From positions 1 to 13,692 of the forward strand of contig CAMHRJ010000030.1 of assembly GCA_946187475.1 (NCBI GenBank): a DNA stretch of 13,692 bases. The letters are read 5' to 3'. Of this stretch, positions 5,970 through 12,334 are shown one piece after another. The DNA is from an uncultured Clostridia bacterium. GTDB taxonomy: Bacteria; Bacillota; Clostridia; Oscillospirales; Oscillospiraceae. Numbering within the stretch: position 1 is the stretch's first letter; every line of letters starts with the position of its first letter. The notes beneath the pieces were generated by a model that did no database searches, was not told the DNA's origin, and worked only from the letters and a program-made list of their open reading frames with translations. Position numbers and translations under genes: made by a program.

Positions 5970-6659
5970 ATGAGAATGCGGAAAAAACCCAACCTGATCC
6001 CGCGCATGGAACGGTGCGCGGCGGTACAGATCACCGACCCGGAAGCCCTGCGCGGCCGCTGGCTGGAGGCCTATCCCGGCTTCGAGGCCCTGCATCTGGA
6101 GATCGGCTGCGGCAAGGGCCGCTTCACCACCGAGACTGCGGCCCAGAACCCCAACGTGTTTCTCGCGGCGGTGGAAAAGGTGCCCGACGCCATGGTGGTG
6201 GGCATGGAGCGGGTCACGGAGCGCGGCCTGGAGAACGTGCGCTTTCTGGACTTCGACGCCAAGGACCTGCTGACCATCTTCGCCCCCGGCGAGGTGCAGC
6301 GGATTTATATCAACTTCCCTGACCCCTGGAAAAAATCCCGACAGAAAAAGCGCCGCCTGACCTATCCGGCCTTTCTGGCGCTCTATGCCCAGGTGCTGCC
6401 CATGGGCGGCGAGATCTGGTTCAAGTCCGACAACGACCCCCTCTTCGAGTGGTCTGTGGAGCAGATGCGCGACATGGGCTGGGAGCTCCGGGAGCTGACC
6501 CGGAACCTCCACGAGCACGGCCCCGTGGGCGTCATGACGGACTATGAGGCCAAATTCCACGCCGAGGGCGTCACCATCAACCGCGTGGTCGCGGTCAAAA
6601 CGGAGGATTGTGTACTTGAGTACACAATTCGGGAAGAATCGCGTGACGCTCGCCCCTGA
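5970..6659 (+). CDS. trmB: tRNA (guanine-N7-)-methyltransferase
   Basis: TrmB methylates G46 in the variable loop of tRNA with S-adenosylmethionine. The product has 229 residues. It starts MRMRKKPNLIP, like known Bacillota TrmB proteins, then has the SAM-binding LEIGCGKGRF near residue 35, the NFPDPWKKSRQKKRRLTYPAF active-site region, WFKSDNDPLFEWS and VGVMTDYEAKFHAEG. The ATG at 5970 was chosen for this conserved opening; the upstream TTG at 5952 overlaps the only GGAG and would add six unsupported residues. The family fold ends near VVAVKT; the last 17 or so residues look like an extension encoded by palindromic DNA (6607-6684). It is the first gene of the operon. Confidence 0.95.
   Translation: MRMRKKPNLIPRMERCAAVQITDPEALRGRWLEAYPGFEALHLEIGCGKGRFTTETAAQNPNVFLAAVEKVPDAMVVGMERVTERGLENVRFLDFDAKDLLTIFAPGEVQRIYINFPDPWKKSRQKKRRLTYPAFLALYAQVLPMGGEIWFKSDNDPLFEWSVEQMRDMGWELRELTRNLHEHGPVGVMTDYEAKFHAEGVTINRVVAVKTEDCVLEYTIREESRDARP
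6607..6628. repeat. Perfect 10-bp inverted repeat inside the trmB 3' end
   Basis: ATTGTGTACT and AGTACACAAT are perfect reverse complements separated by TG. As DNA it looks like a repressor-type operator; as RNA it gives a 9-bp stem with a UUGA tetraloop. No U-run follows, so it is not an intrinsic terminator. It encodes part of the unusual TrmB C-terminal tail. Confidence 0.85.
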
Positions 6660-6684
6660 GGGGCAGCCGCGTCACATGCGAATC
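6636..6684 (+). repeat. Long imperfect hairpin with the trmB stop codon as its triloop
   Basis: From the outside in: GAATCGC/GCGAATC (one mismatch), a bulged AT, GTGACGC/GCGTCAC (7 bp), an internal loop, GCCCC/GGGGC (5 bp) and the triloop TGA. That triloop (6657-6659) is exactly the trmB stop codon. There is no U-run. It resembles a REP-like extragenic palindrome or an mRNA-stabilising or processing hairpin; the class is not recognised. Confidence 0.75.
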
Positions 6685-6756
6685 ATCTCCATTTGCTGCT
6701 GATATGGAGATGAATGAACCATTGTTTCTGCGAACACAGCAGCAGAATGGAGATGA
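6683..6756 (+). promoter_or_regulatory. Candidate switching leader that can hide the exoA ribosome site
   Basis: CATCTCCAT (6684-6692) is the exact reverse complement of two copies of ATGGAGATG, at 6704-6712 and 6747-6755. The second copy contains the GGAG ribosome site of exoA. Pairing with the first gives a 10-bp hairpin with an 11-nt loop and leaves the ribosome site free. Pairing with the second adds TGCTGCTG (6694-6701) with CAGCAGCA (6737-6744), about 18 bp in all, and hides the ribosome site. The folds are mutually exclusive. Sequence complementarity is certain; a regulatory role is inference. Confidence 0.6.
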
Positions 6757-6760
6757 AAAT

Positions 6761-7516
6761 ATGCGATTTCTCTCTTGGAACGTCAACGGACTCCGAGCCT
6801 GCGTAAAAAAGGGCTTCGAGGACGTTTTCTGGGGCATGGACGCGGACTTCTTCTGCCTGCAGGAGACGAAGCTCCAGCCGGACCAGATCGCCCTGGATCT
6901 GCCGGGCTATGAGCAGTTCTGGTGCTCGGCGGAGAAAAAGGGCTATTCCGGCACGGCCATCTTCGCCAAGGAAGCGCCGCTGAGCGTGCGCTACAATCTG
7001 GGTATCCCGGAGCACGATACCGAGGGCCGGGTCATCACCCTGGAGTACCCGGAATTCTGGCTGGTGACGGTCTATACCCCCAACGCCCAGAACGAGCTCA
7101 AGCGCCTGGACTACCGCATGCAGTGGGAGGACGATTTCCGGGACTACCTGCTGGAGCTGGACAAAGTGAAGCCCGTCATCGTCTGCGGCGACATGAACGT
7201 GGCCCACCAGGAAATCGACCTGAAAAACCCCAAGACCAACATCGGCAACCCCGGCTTCTCCTTCGAGGAGCGGGGCAAGTTTGACGATCTGCTGAATTCC
7301 GGCTTCACGGACACCTTCCGCCATCTTTACCCCGATCTGGAAGGGGCCTACTCCTGGTGGAGCTACCGCTTCAACGCCCGGGCCAACAACGCGGGCTGGC
7401 GCATCGACTATTTCCTGGTGTCTGATCGCCTGAAGGACAAGATCGACAAGGCTTTTATCTGCCCGGAAATCGAGGGCAGCGACCACTGTCCCGTGGGCCT
7501 TGACCTGAAACTGTAA
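6761..7516 (+). CDS. exoA: Exodeoxyribonuclease III family AP endonuclease
   Basis: ExoA/Xth enzymes incise DNA at abasic sites and remove 3' blocking groups in base-excision repair. The product has 251 residues, typical of the ExoA branch. All key segments are present: MRFLSWNVNGLRA with metal-site Asn7, FFCLQETK with catalytic Glu35, GYSGTAIF, VYTPNAQ with the conserved Tyr, CGDMNVAH with the Asp/Asn pair, WRIDYFLVS and SDHCPVGLDL with the catalytic Asp-His. The ATG at 6761 fits the universal family start and has GGAG 8 nt upstream; an in-frame ATG at 6704 has no ribosome site and would add a non-conserved 19-residue extension. The stop overlaps the next start by one base. Confidence 0.95.
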   Translation: MRFLSWNVNGLRACVKKGFEDVFWGMDADFFCLQETKLQPDQIALDLPGYEQFWCSAEKKGYSGTAIFAKEAPLSVRYNLGIPEHDTEGRVITLEYPEFWLVTVYTPNAQNELKRLDYRMQWEDDFRDYLLELDKVKPVIVCGDMNVAHQEIDLKNPKTNIGNPGFSFEERGKFDDLLNSGFTDTFRHLYPDLEGAYSWWSYRFNARANNAGWRIDYFLVSDRLKDKIDKAFICPEIEGSDHCPVGLDLKL

Positions 7517-8511
7517 TGGAAGTTCAAATCGGAAATGTCACGCTCCGGGGCCGGGTGACCCTGGCGCCCATGGCGGGCGTGACGGACGCGGCGTTCCGCC
7601 GCCTCTGCGAGCAGCAGGGGGCGGCCCTGACCTGCACGGAGATGGTCAGCGCCCGGGCGCTGTGCTACCACGACGAAAAGACCAAATCCCTGCTCTGGCT
7701 GCCGGAGGACCGGGCCTGTCCCACGGCGGCCCAGCTCTTCGGCCACGAGCCGGAGATCCTGGCCGAGGCCGCGTCCATGGCGCTGGAGCTCTCCGGCGCG
7801 GAGATCCTGGATCTGAATATGGGCTGCCCGGTGGGGAAGGTCATCCGCAGCGGCGACGGCAGCGCCCTCATGCGCGACCCGGATTTGGCGGGCCGCATGG
7901 TGGAGGCCGTGGTCCATGCCGTGGACGTGCCCGTGACGGTGAAGTTCCGCAAGGGCTGGGACAACGGCAGCGTCAACGCCGTGGAATTCGCCAAAGTGAT
8001 TGAGCAGGCCGGCGCATCGGCCATCGCGGTCCACGGCCGCACCCGGGCCCAGATGTACGCAGGCAAGGCGGACTGGGACATCATCCGGGACGTGAAGCGT
8101 GCCGTCCACATCCCCGTTTTCGCCAACGGCGACATTTTCTCCGGCACCGACGCGGCGCATATCCTCCGCTACACCGGCTGCGATCTGGCCATGATCGGCC
8201 GGGGCTGCTTCGGCGATCCCTGGCTCTTTGCCAGGGCCAACGCCGCCATGGCAGGAGAAGCGGAACCGAAGCGACCGCCGCTGGCGGAGCGCATCGCCGC
8301 CGCCGTGGAGCAGATTGAGTTCGCCGCCGCCCAGAAGGGCGAGCGGGTGGCCTGTCTGGAGGCCCGGAGCCAGTTTTGCTGGTATCTCCGGGGCGTGCCC
8401 CATGCCGGGCAGTACAAGCAGGACATCGTACATGTAAGCACCCTGGAGGAGCTGCACCATGTGGCCCGGCTCATCCAGCTGAATCTCCGGGATGAGGAAC
8501 CCAGAACATGA
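7516..8511 (+). CDS. dusB: tRNA-dihydrouridine synthase, DusB-like
   Basis: Dus enzymes use FMN and NADPH to reduce uridines in tRNA D-loops. The 331-residue product has APMAGVTDAAFRRLC at the N-terminus, LNMGCPVGKV with catalytic Cys104, SALMRDP, VTVKFRKGWD, AVHGRTRAQMY and IPVFANGDI, all typical of the DusB/NifR3 group. The C-terminal third is the helical tRNA-binding domain. The start ATG overlaps the exoA stop in TAATG with no strong ribosome site of its own, so translation probably depends on exoA. The stop overlaps the sigma-factor start in ATGA. Family is certain; the exact uridine modified is not visible. Confidence 0.93.
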   Translation: MEVQIGNVTLRGRVTLAPMAGVTDAAFRRLCEQQGAALTCTEMVSARALCYHDEKTKSLLWLPEDRACPTAAQLFGHEPEILAEAASMALELSGAEILDLNMGCPVGKVIRSGDGSALMRDPDLAGRMVEAVVHAVDVPVTVKFRKGWDNGSVNAVEFAKVIEQAGASAIAVHGRTRAQMYAGKADWDIIRDVKRAVHIPVFANGDIFSGTDAAHILRYTGCDLAMIGRGCFGDPWLFARANAAMAGEAEPKRPPLAERIAAAVEQIEFAAAQKGERVACLEARSQFCWYLRGVPHAGQYKQDIVHVSTLEELHHVARLIQLNLRDEEPRT

Positions 8512-9125
8512 CCAGAGAAGAAGAAAGCGCCGTCATCCTCCGCGTGCAGCAGGGGGACGCCAACGCCTTTGAGGCGCTGGTGACGGCGTACCAGAAACAA
8601 GTATATAACCTGGCCCTGCGCACGGTGGGCAATCCCGAGGACGCCGCCGACCTGTCGCAGGAGGCCTTTTTGCGCGCCTATCGCTCCATCGCCAGCTTCC
8701 GGGGCGACAGCAAGTTTTCCGTCTGGCTCTATCGCCTGACCACCAACATCTGCATCGACTTTCTCCGCAGCCGGGGCCGCAAGCCCACGGTTTCCCTCAC
8801 GGTGGAGGGCGACGACGAGGAGTCCGAGGAACTGGACGTGGCGGACGAGCGCTACGACCCGGAGGAGAATTTCCAGCGCGCGGAGCTCCAGCGGGCGGTG
8901 CAGCGGGGACTGAACACCCTGCCGAAGGAGTTTCGCACCATCCTGATCCTCCGGGAGCTGGAGGGCATGAGCTACGCCGAGATCGGCGAGATTCTCCACC
9001 TGGAGGAGGGCACGGTGAAGTCCCGCCTCTTCCGCGCCCGGAGCCGTCTGTGCGAGTTTTTGAAGCAGGACGGGAACCTTCCGGACGCTTATGCGTCTAA
9101 GACAAAAAAGGGAGGTGCGAAGTGA
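8508..9125 (+). CDS. ECF-type RNA polymerase sigma factor (sigma-70 family, SigW/RpoE-like)
   Basis: The 205-residue product has only the sigma-2 and sigma-4 regions, as in extracytoplasmic-function sigma factors. Region 2 (about residues 20-90) includes GNPEDAADLSQEAFLRAYRS and FSVWLYRLTTNICIDFLRSR. An acidic linker of about 35 residues follows. Region 4 (about 130-185) has LPKEFRTILILRELEGMSY and the helix-turn-helix YAEIGEILHLEEGTVKSRLF. It would direct polymerase to a stress regulon when its anti-sigma factor, encoded next, is inactivated. It overlaps the dus gene by 4 nt. I found no convincing ECF-type promoter ahead of the operon, so autoregulation is not evident. Confidence 0.93.
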   Translation: MTREEESAVILRVQQGDANAFEALVTAYQKQVYNLALRTVGNPEDAADLSQEAFLRAYRSIASFRGDSKFSVWLYRLTTNICIDFLRSRGRKPTVSLTVEGDDEESEELDVADERYDPEENFQRAELQRAVQRGLNTLPKEFRTILILRELEGMSYAEIGEILHLEEGTVKSRLFRARSRLCEFLKQDGNLPDAYASKTKKGGAK

Positions 9126-9889
9126 TGCCGGATTGTCCATACACGCTGCAGGTCCATCTGCTGGCGGACGGCGAATTGAACAGCAGCGATGCAGCTGCCC
9201 TGCGGGAGCATCTTCGCACCTGTGACGCATGCGCCAAGCGCTACGCGGAATACACCAGCCTGTCCGCGCTGCTCTCCGACACCATGGAAGAGCCTTCGGC
9301 GGACTTTACGAAAAACGTCATGGCGCAGATTCTGGCCGAGGCGGAGGAGAAGGCCGTACCCATCCAGGCGGCGAAAAAGCCCAAAAAGAGATCGGGCTTT
9401 GCCCCACTGCTGACGGCGGCCGCCTGTCTGGCTTTGATCATCGGCGTGGTGGCCATCGCCGGCCGGGGCCTGCCCACGGCAGCCCGGGTTACCGGCGGCG
9501 GCAACCAGACCGCAGAGGTCCAGATGCTGGAGCGCGGCGCTTCCGCGGAGGACGCGGAACCCGTGGAGCCCACGGCGTCGGCAGAGGATGCCGAAGTTCT
9601 GGACACGGCTGTCCAGGCGGAGGGCCAGGGTGCCCTGGCCGCGGCCCTGGGCGTCAGCAGCGCTCTGGACGAGGAGACCACCGCCGCCATTCGCGCCCTG
9701 CTGAAGGACGGCGATGCCATCGAGGCGCCGGAGCTGGACGAGAATCCCGTCTGCACCCTGGCCGACCAGGAGAAAGACACCCTTCTTTGGATTGACGGGA
9801 AAGACGTCATCTACACCGAGGACGGCGTCCACTATTTCCGCATCGAGAAGCTGGCCAAACAGGTGCAGAAGCTCCTGAACGCGGACTGA
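9125..9889 (+). CDS. Zinc-finger anti-sigma factor, membrane-anchored
   Basis: The 254-residue product has an N-terminal cytoplasmic anti-sigma domain with the zinc motif His29-x3-Cys33-x2-Cys36 (EHLRTCDACAKRY). A basic stretch (KKPKKR) comes next, then one membrane helix at about residues 92-113. The roughly 140-residue outer domain begins with a low-complexity Ala/Glu-rich part and ends in a folded-looking segment (LLWIDGKDVIYTEDGVHYF). Zinc anti-sigma factors of this type hold their ECF partner inactive and release it on signal or proteolysis. The ATG at 9125 shares its A with the preceding TGA stop; a GTG at 9122 is the alternative. GGAGGTG at 9111-9117 serves either. The outer domain is not one I recognise. 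Confidence 0.88.
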   Translation: MPDCPYTLQVHLLADGELNSSDAAALREHLRTCDACAKRYAEYTSLSALLSDTMEEPSADFTKNVMAQILAEAEEKAVPIQAAKKPKKRSGFAPLLTAAACLALIIGVVAIAGRGLPTAARVTGGGNQTAEVQMLERGASAEDAEPVEPTASAEDAEVLDTAVQAEGQGALAAALGVSSALDEETTAAIRALLKDGDAIEAPELDENPVCTLADQEKDTLLWIDGKDVIYTEDGVHYFRIEKLAKQVQKLLNAD

Positions 9890-9908
9890 TTTTTGAAGCA
9901 AACCGATT

Positions 9909-9941
9909 CACCGGGAGGCTATGCCTCCCGGTGGTTTTATT
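9909..9941 (+). terminator. Intrinsic terminator ending the sigma/anti-sigma operon
   Basis: CACCGGGAGGC (9909-9919), loop TAT and GCCTCCCGGTG (9923-9933) form a perfect 11-bp stem, followed by GTTTTATT. The spoIIID stop codon lies in this T-run. The hairpin may also serve spoIIID from the other side, although the minus-strand exit is not U-rich. Confidence 0.9.
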
Positions 9942-10182
9942 CTCCGCGGTATTTTAACCGCGTCGCCATGCCGCCCCGGAGATGCCGCTCGGCCTTGTTG
10001 CGGTCCAGCAGCGAGCGCACCTGGCCGTAGAGCGCCGGGCTGCAGTGCTTCAGCCGGCGGGTCAGCTCCTTGTGCACCGTGGATTTCGAGACGCCGAAGG
10101 CCTCTGCCGTGCTGCGCACCGTGGCGCCGTGCTCCAGCATGTAAACCGCCAGCTCCCGGGCGCGGCTGTCCAATTCCTGCAT
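9937..10182 (-). CDS. spoIIID: Sporulation transcriptional regulator SpoIIID
   Basis: SpoIIID is a small DNA-binding protein that, in the mother cell, tunes the sigma-E regulon and prepares the switch to sigma-K. The 81-residue product has the helix-turn-helix EAFGVSKSTVHKELTRRL and the hallmark basic C-terminal segment RHLRGGMATRLKYRG, both strongly conserved in SpoIIID. The length is close to that of Bacillus SpoIIID, with a shorter tail. The ATG at 10182 has GGAGGG 6 nt upstream; an in-frame TTG six bases earlier overlaps that site. A sigma-E-like promoter lies just upstream. This gene is the main evidence that the organism can form spores. Confidence 0.95.
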   Translation of the reverse strand: MQELDSRARELAVYMLEHGATVRSTAEAFGVSKSTVHKELTRRLKHCSPALYGQVRSLLDRNKAERHLRGGMATRLKYRGE

Positions 10183-10203
10183 AGGCAACCCTCCATCGGT
10201 GCC

Positions 10204-10232
10204 AATGTATGCCCGGATGGGGTCTGCTATGC
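10204..10232 (-). promoter_or_regulatory. Sigma-E-type sporulation promoter of spoIIID
   Basis: On the minus strand GCATAGC (10232-10226), a 14-bp spacer and CATACATT (10211-10204) match the known sigma-E pattern (KMATATW, 14-15 bp, CATACANT). The -10 matches fully and the -35 at 5 of 7 positions. The position, about 22 nt before the start codon, suits a short leader. SpoIIID genes are known to be sigma-E dependent. Confidence 0.7.
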
Positions 10233-10250
10233 CGAAAAATTGTCCGAATT

Positions 10251-10287
10251 TGTGAAAAATGTATTAAATATTCATTAAATGTTCACA
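10251..10287. repeat. A+T-rich inverted and direct repeats between spoIIID and the LTA synthase-like gene
   Basis: TGTGAA (10251-10256) and TTCACA (10282-10287) form an inverted repeat. Between them ATTAAAT occurs twice (10263-10269 and 10274-10280), 11 bp apart and thus on the same helix face. It lies about 55-90 bp upstream of the next gene's promoter. It may be an operator or an A+T-rich upstream element. Confidence 0.45.
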
Positions 10288-10339
10288 GATATTCTACACA
10301 CTGAGTTCATAAATTACTATAGAATACTACCGTCAAACA

Positions 10340-10348
10340 TGATATAAT
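10340..10348 (+). promoter_or_regulatory. Extended -10 promoter of the LTA synthase-like gene
   Basis: TGATATAAT contains a perfect TATAAT (10343-10348) with the extended TGn element. The -35 region (TAGAAT at 10320-10325) is poor. The start codon follows about 50 nt later across a T-rich leader. Confidence 0.6.
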
Positions 10349-10399
10349 TCCTTTCGTTTCAATTGTTTTCGACTTTTTTACCATTTTTTTCTGAGGTGC

Positions 10400-12334
10400 A
10401 TGGCCTTGCTGACTTTTGCAAAAAACAAAAAACGCATCCTCATCGGCCTGGTGCTGGCGGTGATCGCCGTTGTCGCCCTGGTCGTGATGCGCACGCCCGA
10501 CTGGGTCGTCCCGCTGACGGCGCTGGGCTTCATCGGTTTCGGCCTGGTGGAGTTCGAGCCCAAGGACCCCGTGCGCACCACCACGATCATCCTGATCCCC
10601 GTGGCCGGCGCCATCCTGCTCATGTGGCTGGTGCAGGGCGCCATGGGCTCCCGGGTGCTGCCTTTGACCTTCGGGGAATTCCTGCTGGGCGTGGGCATCG
10701 GTATGGGCATGATCCTGTTCTGGACCATCGTCACCGGACGCACCGCCTGGGGCGTGGCCATCGGCATGGCCTGCCTGCTGGCTCTGGTGACTGCCAACTA
10801 CTTTGTCTATACCTTCCGGGGCACGGAGCTGCTGCCCACGGACCTGCTGGCCTGGCGCACGGCCATGAGCGTGGCCTCGGAGTATGACTACACCCCCAGC
10901 GCCAACGTGGTGCAGGTCTGGGTGTTCTGGATGCTGTTCGTCTTCGCCGTCACCGGCGTGAAGCTGGGCAAGCTCCGGCGCAAGCCCCTGACCCTCTCCG
11001 GCGGCGCCATCCTCATCGCTCTCAGCATCGGCATCGGCCTGGGCATGATCGGCATGACCTCCCAGCAGTGGCGGCTCCACGGCACGGACTACAACGGCTT
11101 CCTGCTGAACTTCGCCATCGAGCTGCGCGACAGCTATGTGAAAAAACCCAAGGGCTATGACCCGGCGGCGCTGGAGAAGCAGTCTGAGGATTATGCTGAC
11201 GCTGCCGAGCAGGCCACGGCCGAGGACCCCACCATCATCGTCATCATGGACGAGAGCTTTGCCGACTTCCGGGTGCTGGGCGACCACTTCCGCACCAACG
11301 TGGACATCATGCCTTTCATCGACTCCCTCCAGGAGGACACGATCCGGGGCTTCGCCCTCAGCAGCGTTTACGGCGGCGGCACCGCCAACTCCGAATATGA
11401 GTTCCTCACAGGCAACACGCTGGGCTTTCTGCCCCAGGGCTGCGTGGCCTACCAGCAGTATCTGCCCGACGCGCCCTATTCCATGGTCTCGGCTCTGAAG
11501 GAGCGGGGCTACGACACCGTGGCCATGCATCCCTACTTTGCCAAGGGCTGGATGCGGGACGTGGTCTGGCCGGAGCTGGGCTTCAACCAGGTCTACTTCC
11601 TGGATAGCTTCCCCCAGAAGGACATCATCCGCACCTTTGTCAGCGACCAGGAGATGTTTGAAAAGATCACCCTGCGCTACGAAAACCGGGATAAGTCCAA
11701 GCCTCTGTTCCTCTTCGGCGTCACCATGCAGAACCACGGCGGCTACCGCTACAACGGCACGGACTTCATCAGCACCGTGCGGCTCCAGGGCTTCAGCCAG
11801 TGGTATGACAAGTCCGAGGAATACCTCACCCTGGCCCATGAGTCGGACAAAGCGGTGGAGTATCTTGTGAACTACTTCCGCCAGGTGGAGGAGCCGGTGG
11901 TCATCGCCTTCTTCGGCGACCATCTGCCCAGCCTGGACAAGGAGTTCTACGAGGAGATCCACGGCGGAGCCTATGAGACGCTGGGCGAGCAGATGCTCCA
12001 GTATGAGATTCCCTTCTTCGTCTGGGCCAACTACGACATCCCGGAAAAGACCGTGCCCCTGAGCAGCATCAACTTCCTCTCCGGCTATGTCTACGAGGCG
12101 GCGGGACTGGAGAAGCCCGCTTACAGCCAAATGCTGGACGAGGTCCAGAAGTCCGTTCCCGCCCTGAACTCCAAGTGCTTCTATGACGCTGCCACCCGCA
12201 GCTTCCTGGAGTATTCCGAGGCCGAGGGCGAAGCCGCCGAGGCCCTGCGGCTGTATAACTCTCTGCAGTACAACAACACCTTTGACGATGAGAACCGTAT
12301 CTCCATCTTCCGGCGGGAGGATGCCCAGCCGTGA
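10400..12334 (+). CDS. LTA synthase family membrane protein (alkaline phosphatase/sulfatase superfamily)
   Basis: The 644-residue product has six or seven membrane helices in residues 12-220, then an extracellular sulfatase-fold domain. The metal/catalytic set typical of LtaS is visible: Glu285 in VIMDESF, nucleophile Thr328 in YGGGTANSEYEF, His446 in TMQNHGGY, and Asp507-His508 in FFGDHLPSLD. LtaS-type enzymes transfer glycerol-phosphate from phosphatidylglycerol to a glycolipid or related cell-surface acceptor; the acceptor here is unknown. The ATG at 10400 sits only 3 nt after GAGG, unusually close; a TTG at 10406 has better spacing. Residues 570-644 continue past the catalytic core. The stop overlaps the Nudix gene by 4 nt. 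Confidence 0.9.
   Translation: MALLTFAKNKKRILIGLVLAVIAVVALVVMRTPDWVVPLTALGFIGFGLVEFEPKDPVRTTTIILIPVAGAILLMWLVQGAMGSRVLPLTFGEFLLGVGIGMGMILFWTIVTGRTAWGVAIGMACLLALVTANYFVYTFRGTELLPTDLLAWRTAMSVASEYDYTPSANVVQVWVFWMLFVFAVTGVKLGKLRRKPLTLSGGAILIALSIGIGLGMIGMTSQQWRLHGTDYNGFLLNFAIELRDSYVKKPKGYDPAALEKQSEDYADAAEQATAEDPTIIVIMDESFADFRVLGDHFRTNVDIMPFIDSLQEDTIRGFALSSVYGGGTANSEYEFLTGNTLGFLPQGCVAYQQYLPDAPYSMVSALKERGYDTVAMHPYFAKGWMRDVVWPELGFNQVYFLDSFPQKDIIRTFVSDQEMFEKITLRYENRDKSKPLFLFGVTMQNHGGYRYNGTDFISTVRLQGFSQWYDKSEEYLTLAHESDKAVEYLVNYFRQVEEPVVIAFFGDHLPSLDKEFYEEIHGGAYETLGEQMLQYEIPFFVWANYDIPEKTVPLSSINFLSGYVYEAAGLEKPAYSQMLDEVQKSVPALNSKCFYDAATRSFLEYSEAEGEAAEALRLYNSLQYNNTFDDENRISIFRREDAQP

Noticed and set aside
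5877..5970. ECF-type autoregulatory promoter ahead of the sigma operon
   Set aside because: Searching by eye for TGAAAC with CGTA/CGTC about 16 bp downstream found no convincing pair on the plus strand.
4730..6034. A 434-codon minus-strand open frame opposite the EEP gene
   Set aside because: It crosses the strong terminator at 5841-5876 and an intergenic promoter and has no recognisable domain; a shadow frame.
6704..6761. Upstream in-frame ATG at 6704 as the exoA start
   Set aside because: No ribosome site before it, and the family begins at MRFLSWNVNG, which has its own GGAG at correct spacing.
10307..12130. A 607-codon open frame on the minus strand opposite the LTA synthase-like gene
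   Set aside because: Its product is His/Gly/Ala/Gln-rich with no known motif, and it lies antisense to a gene with a full catalytic set. Long antisense frames are expected in G+C-rich codon-biased DNA.
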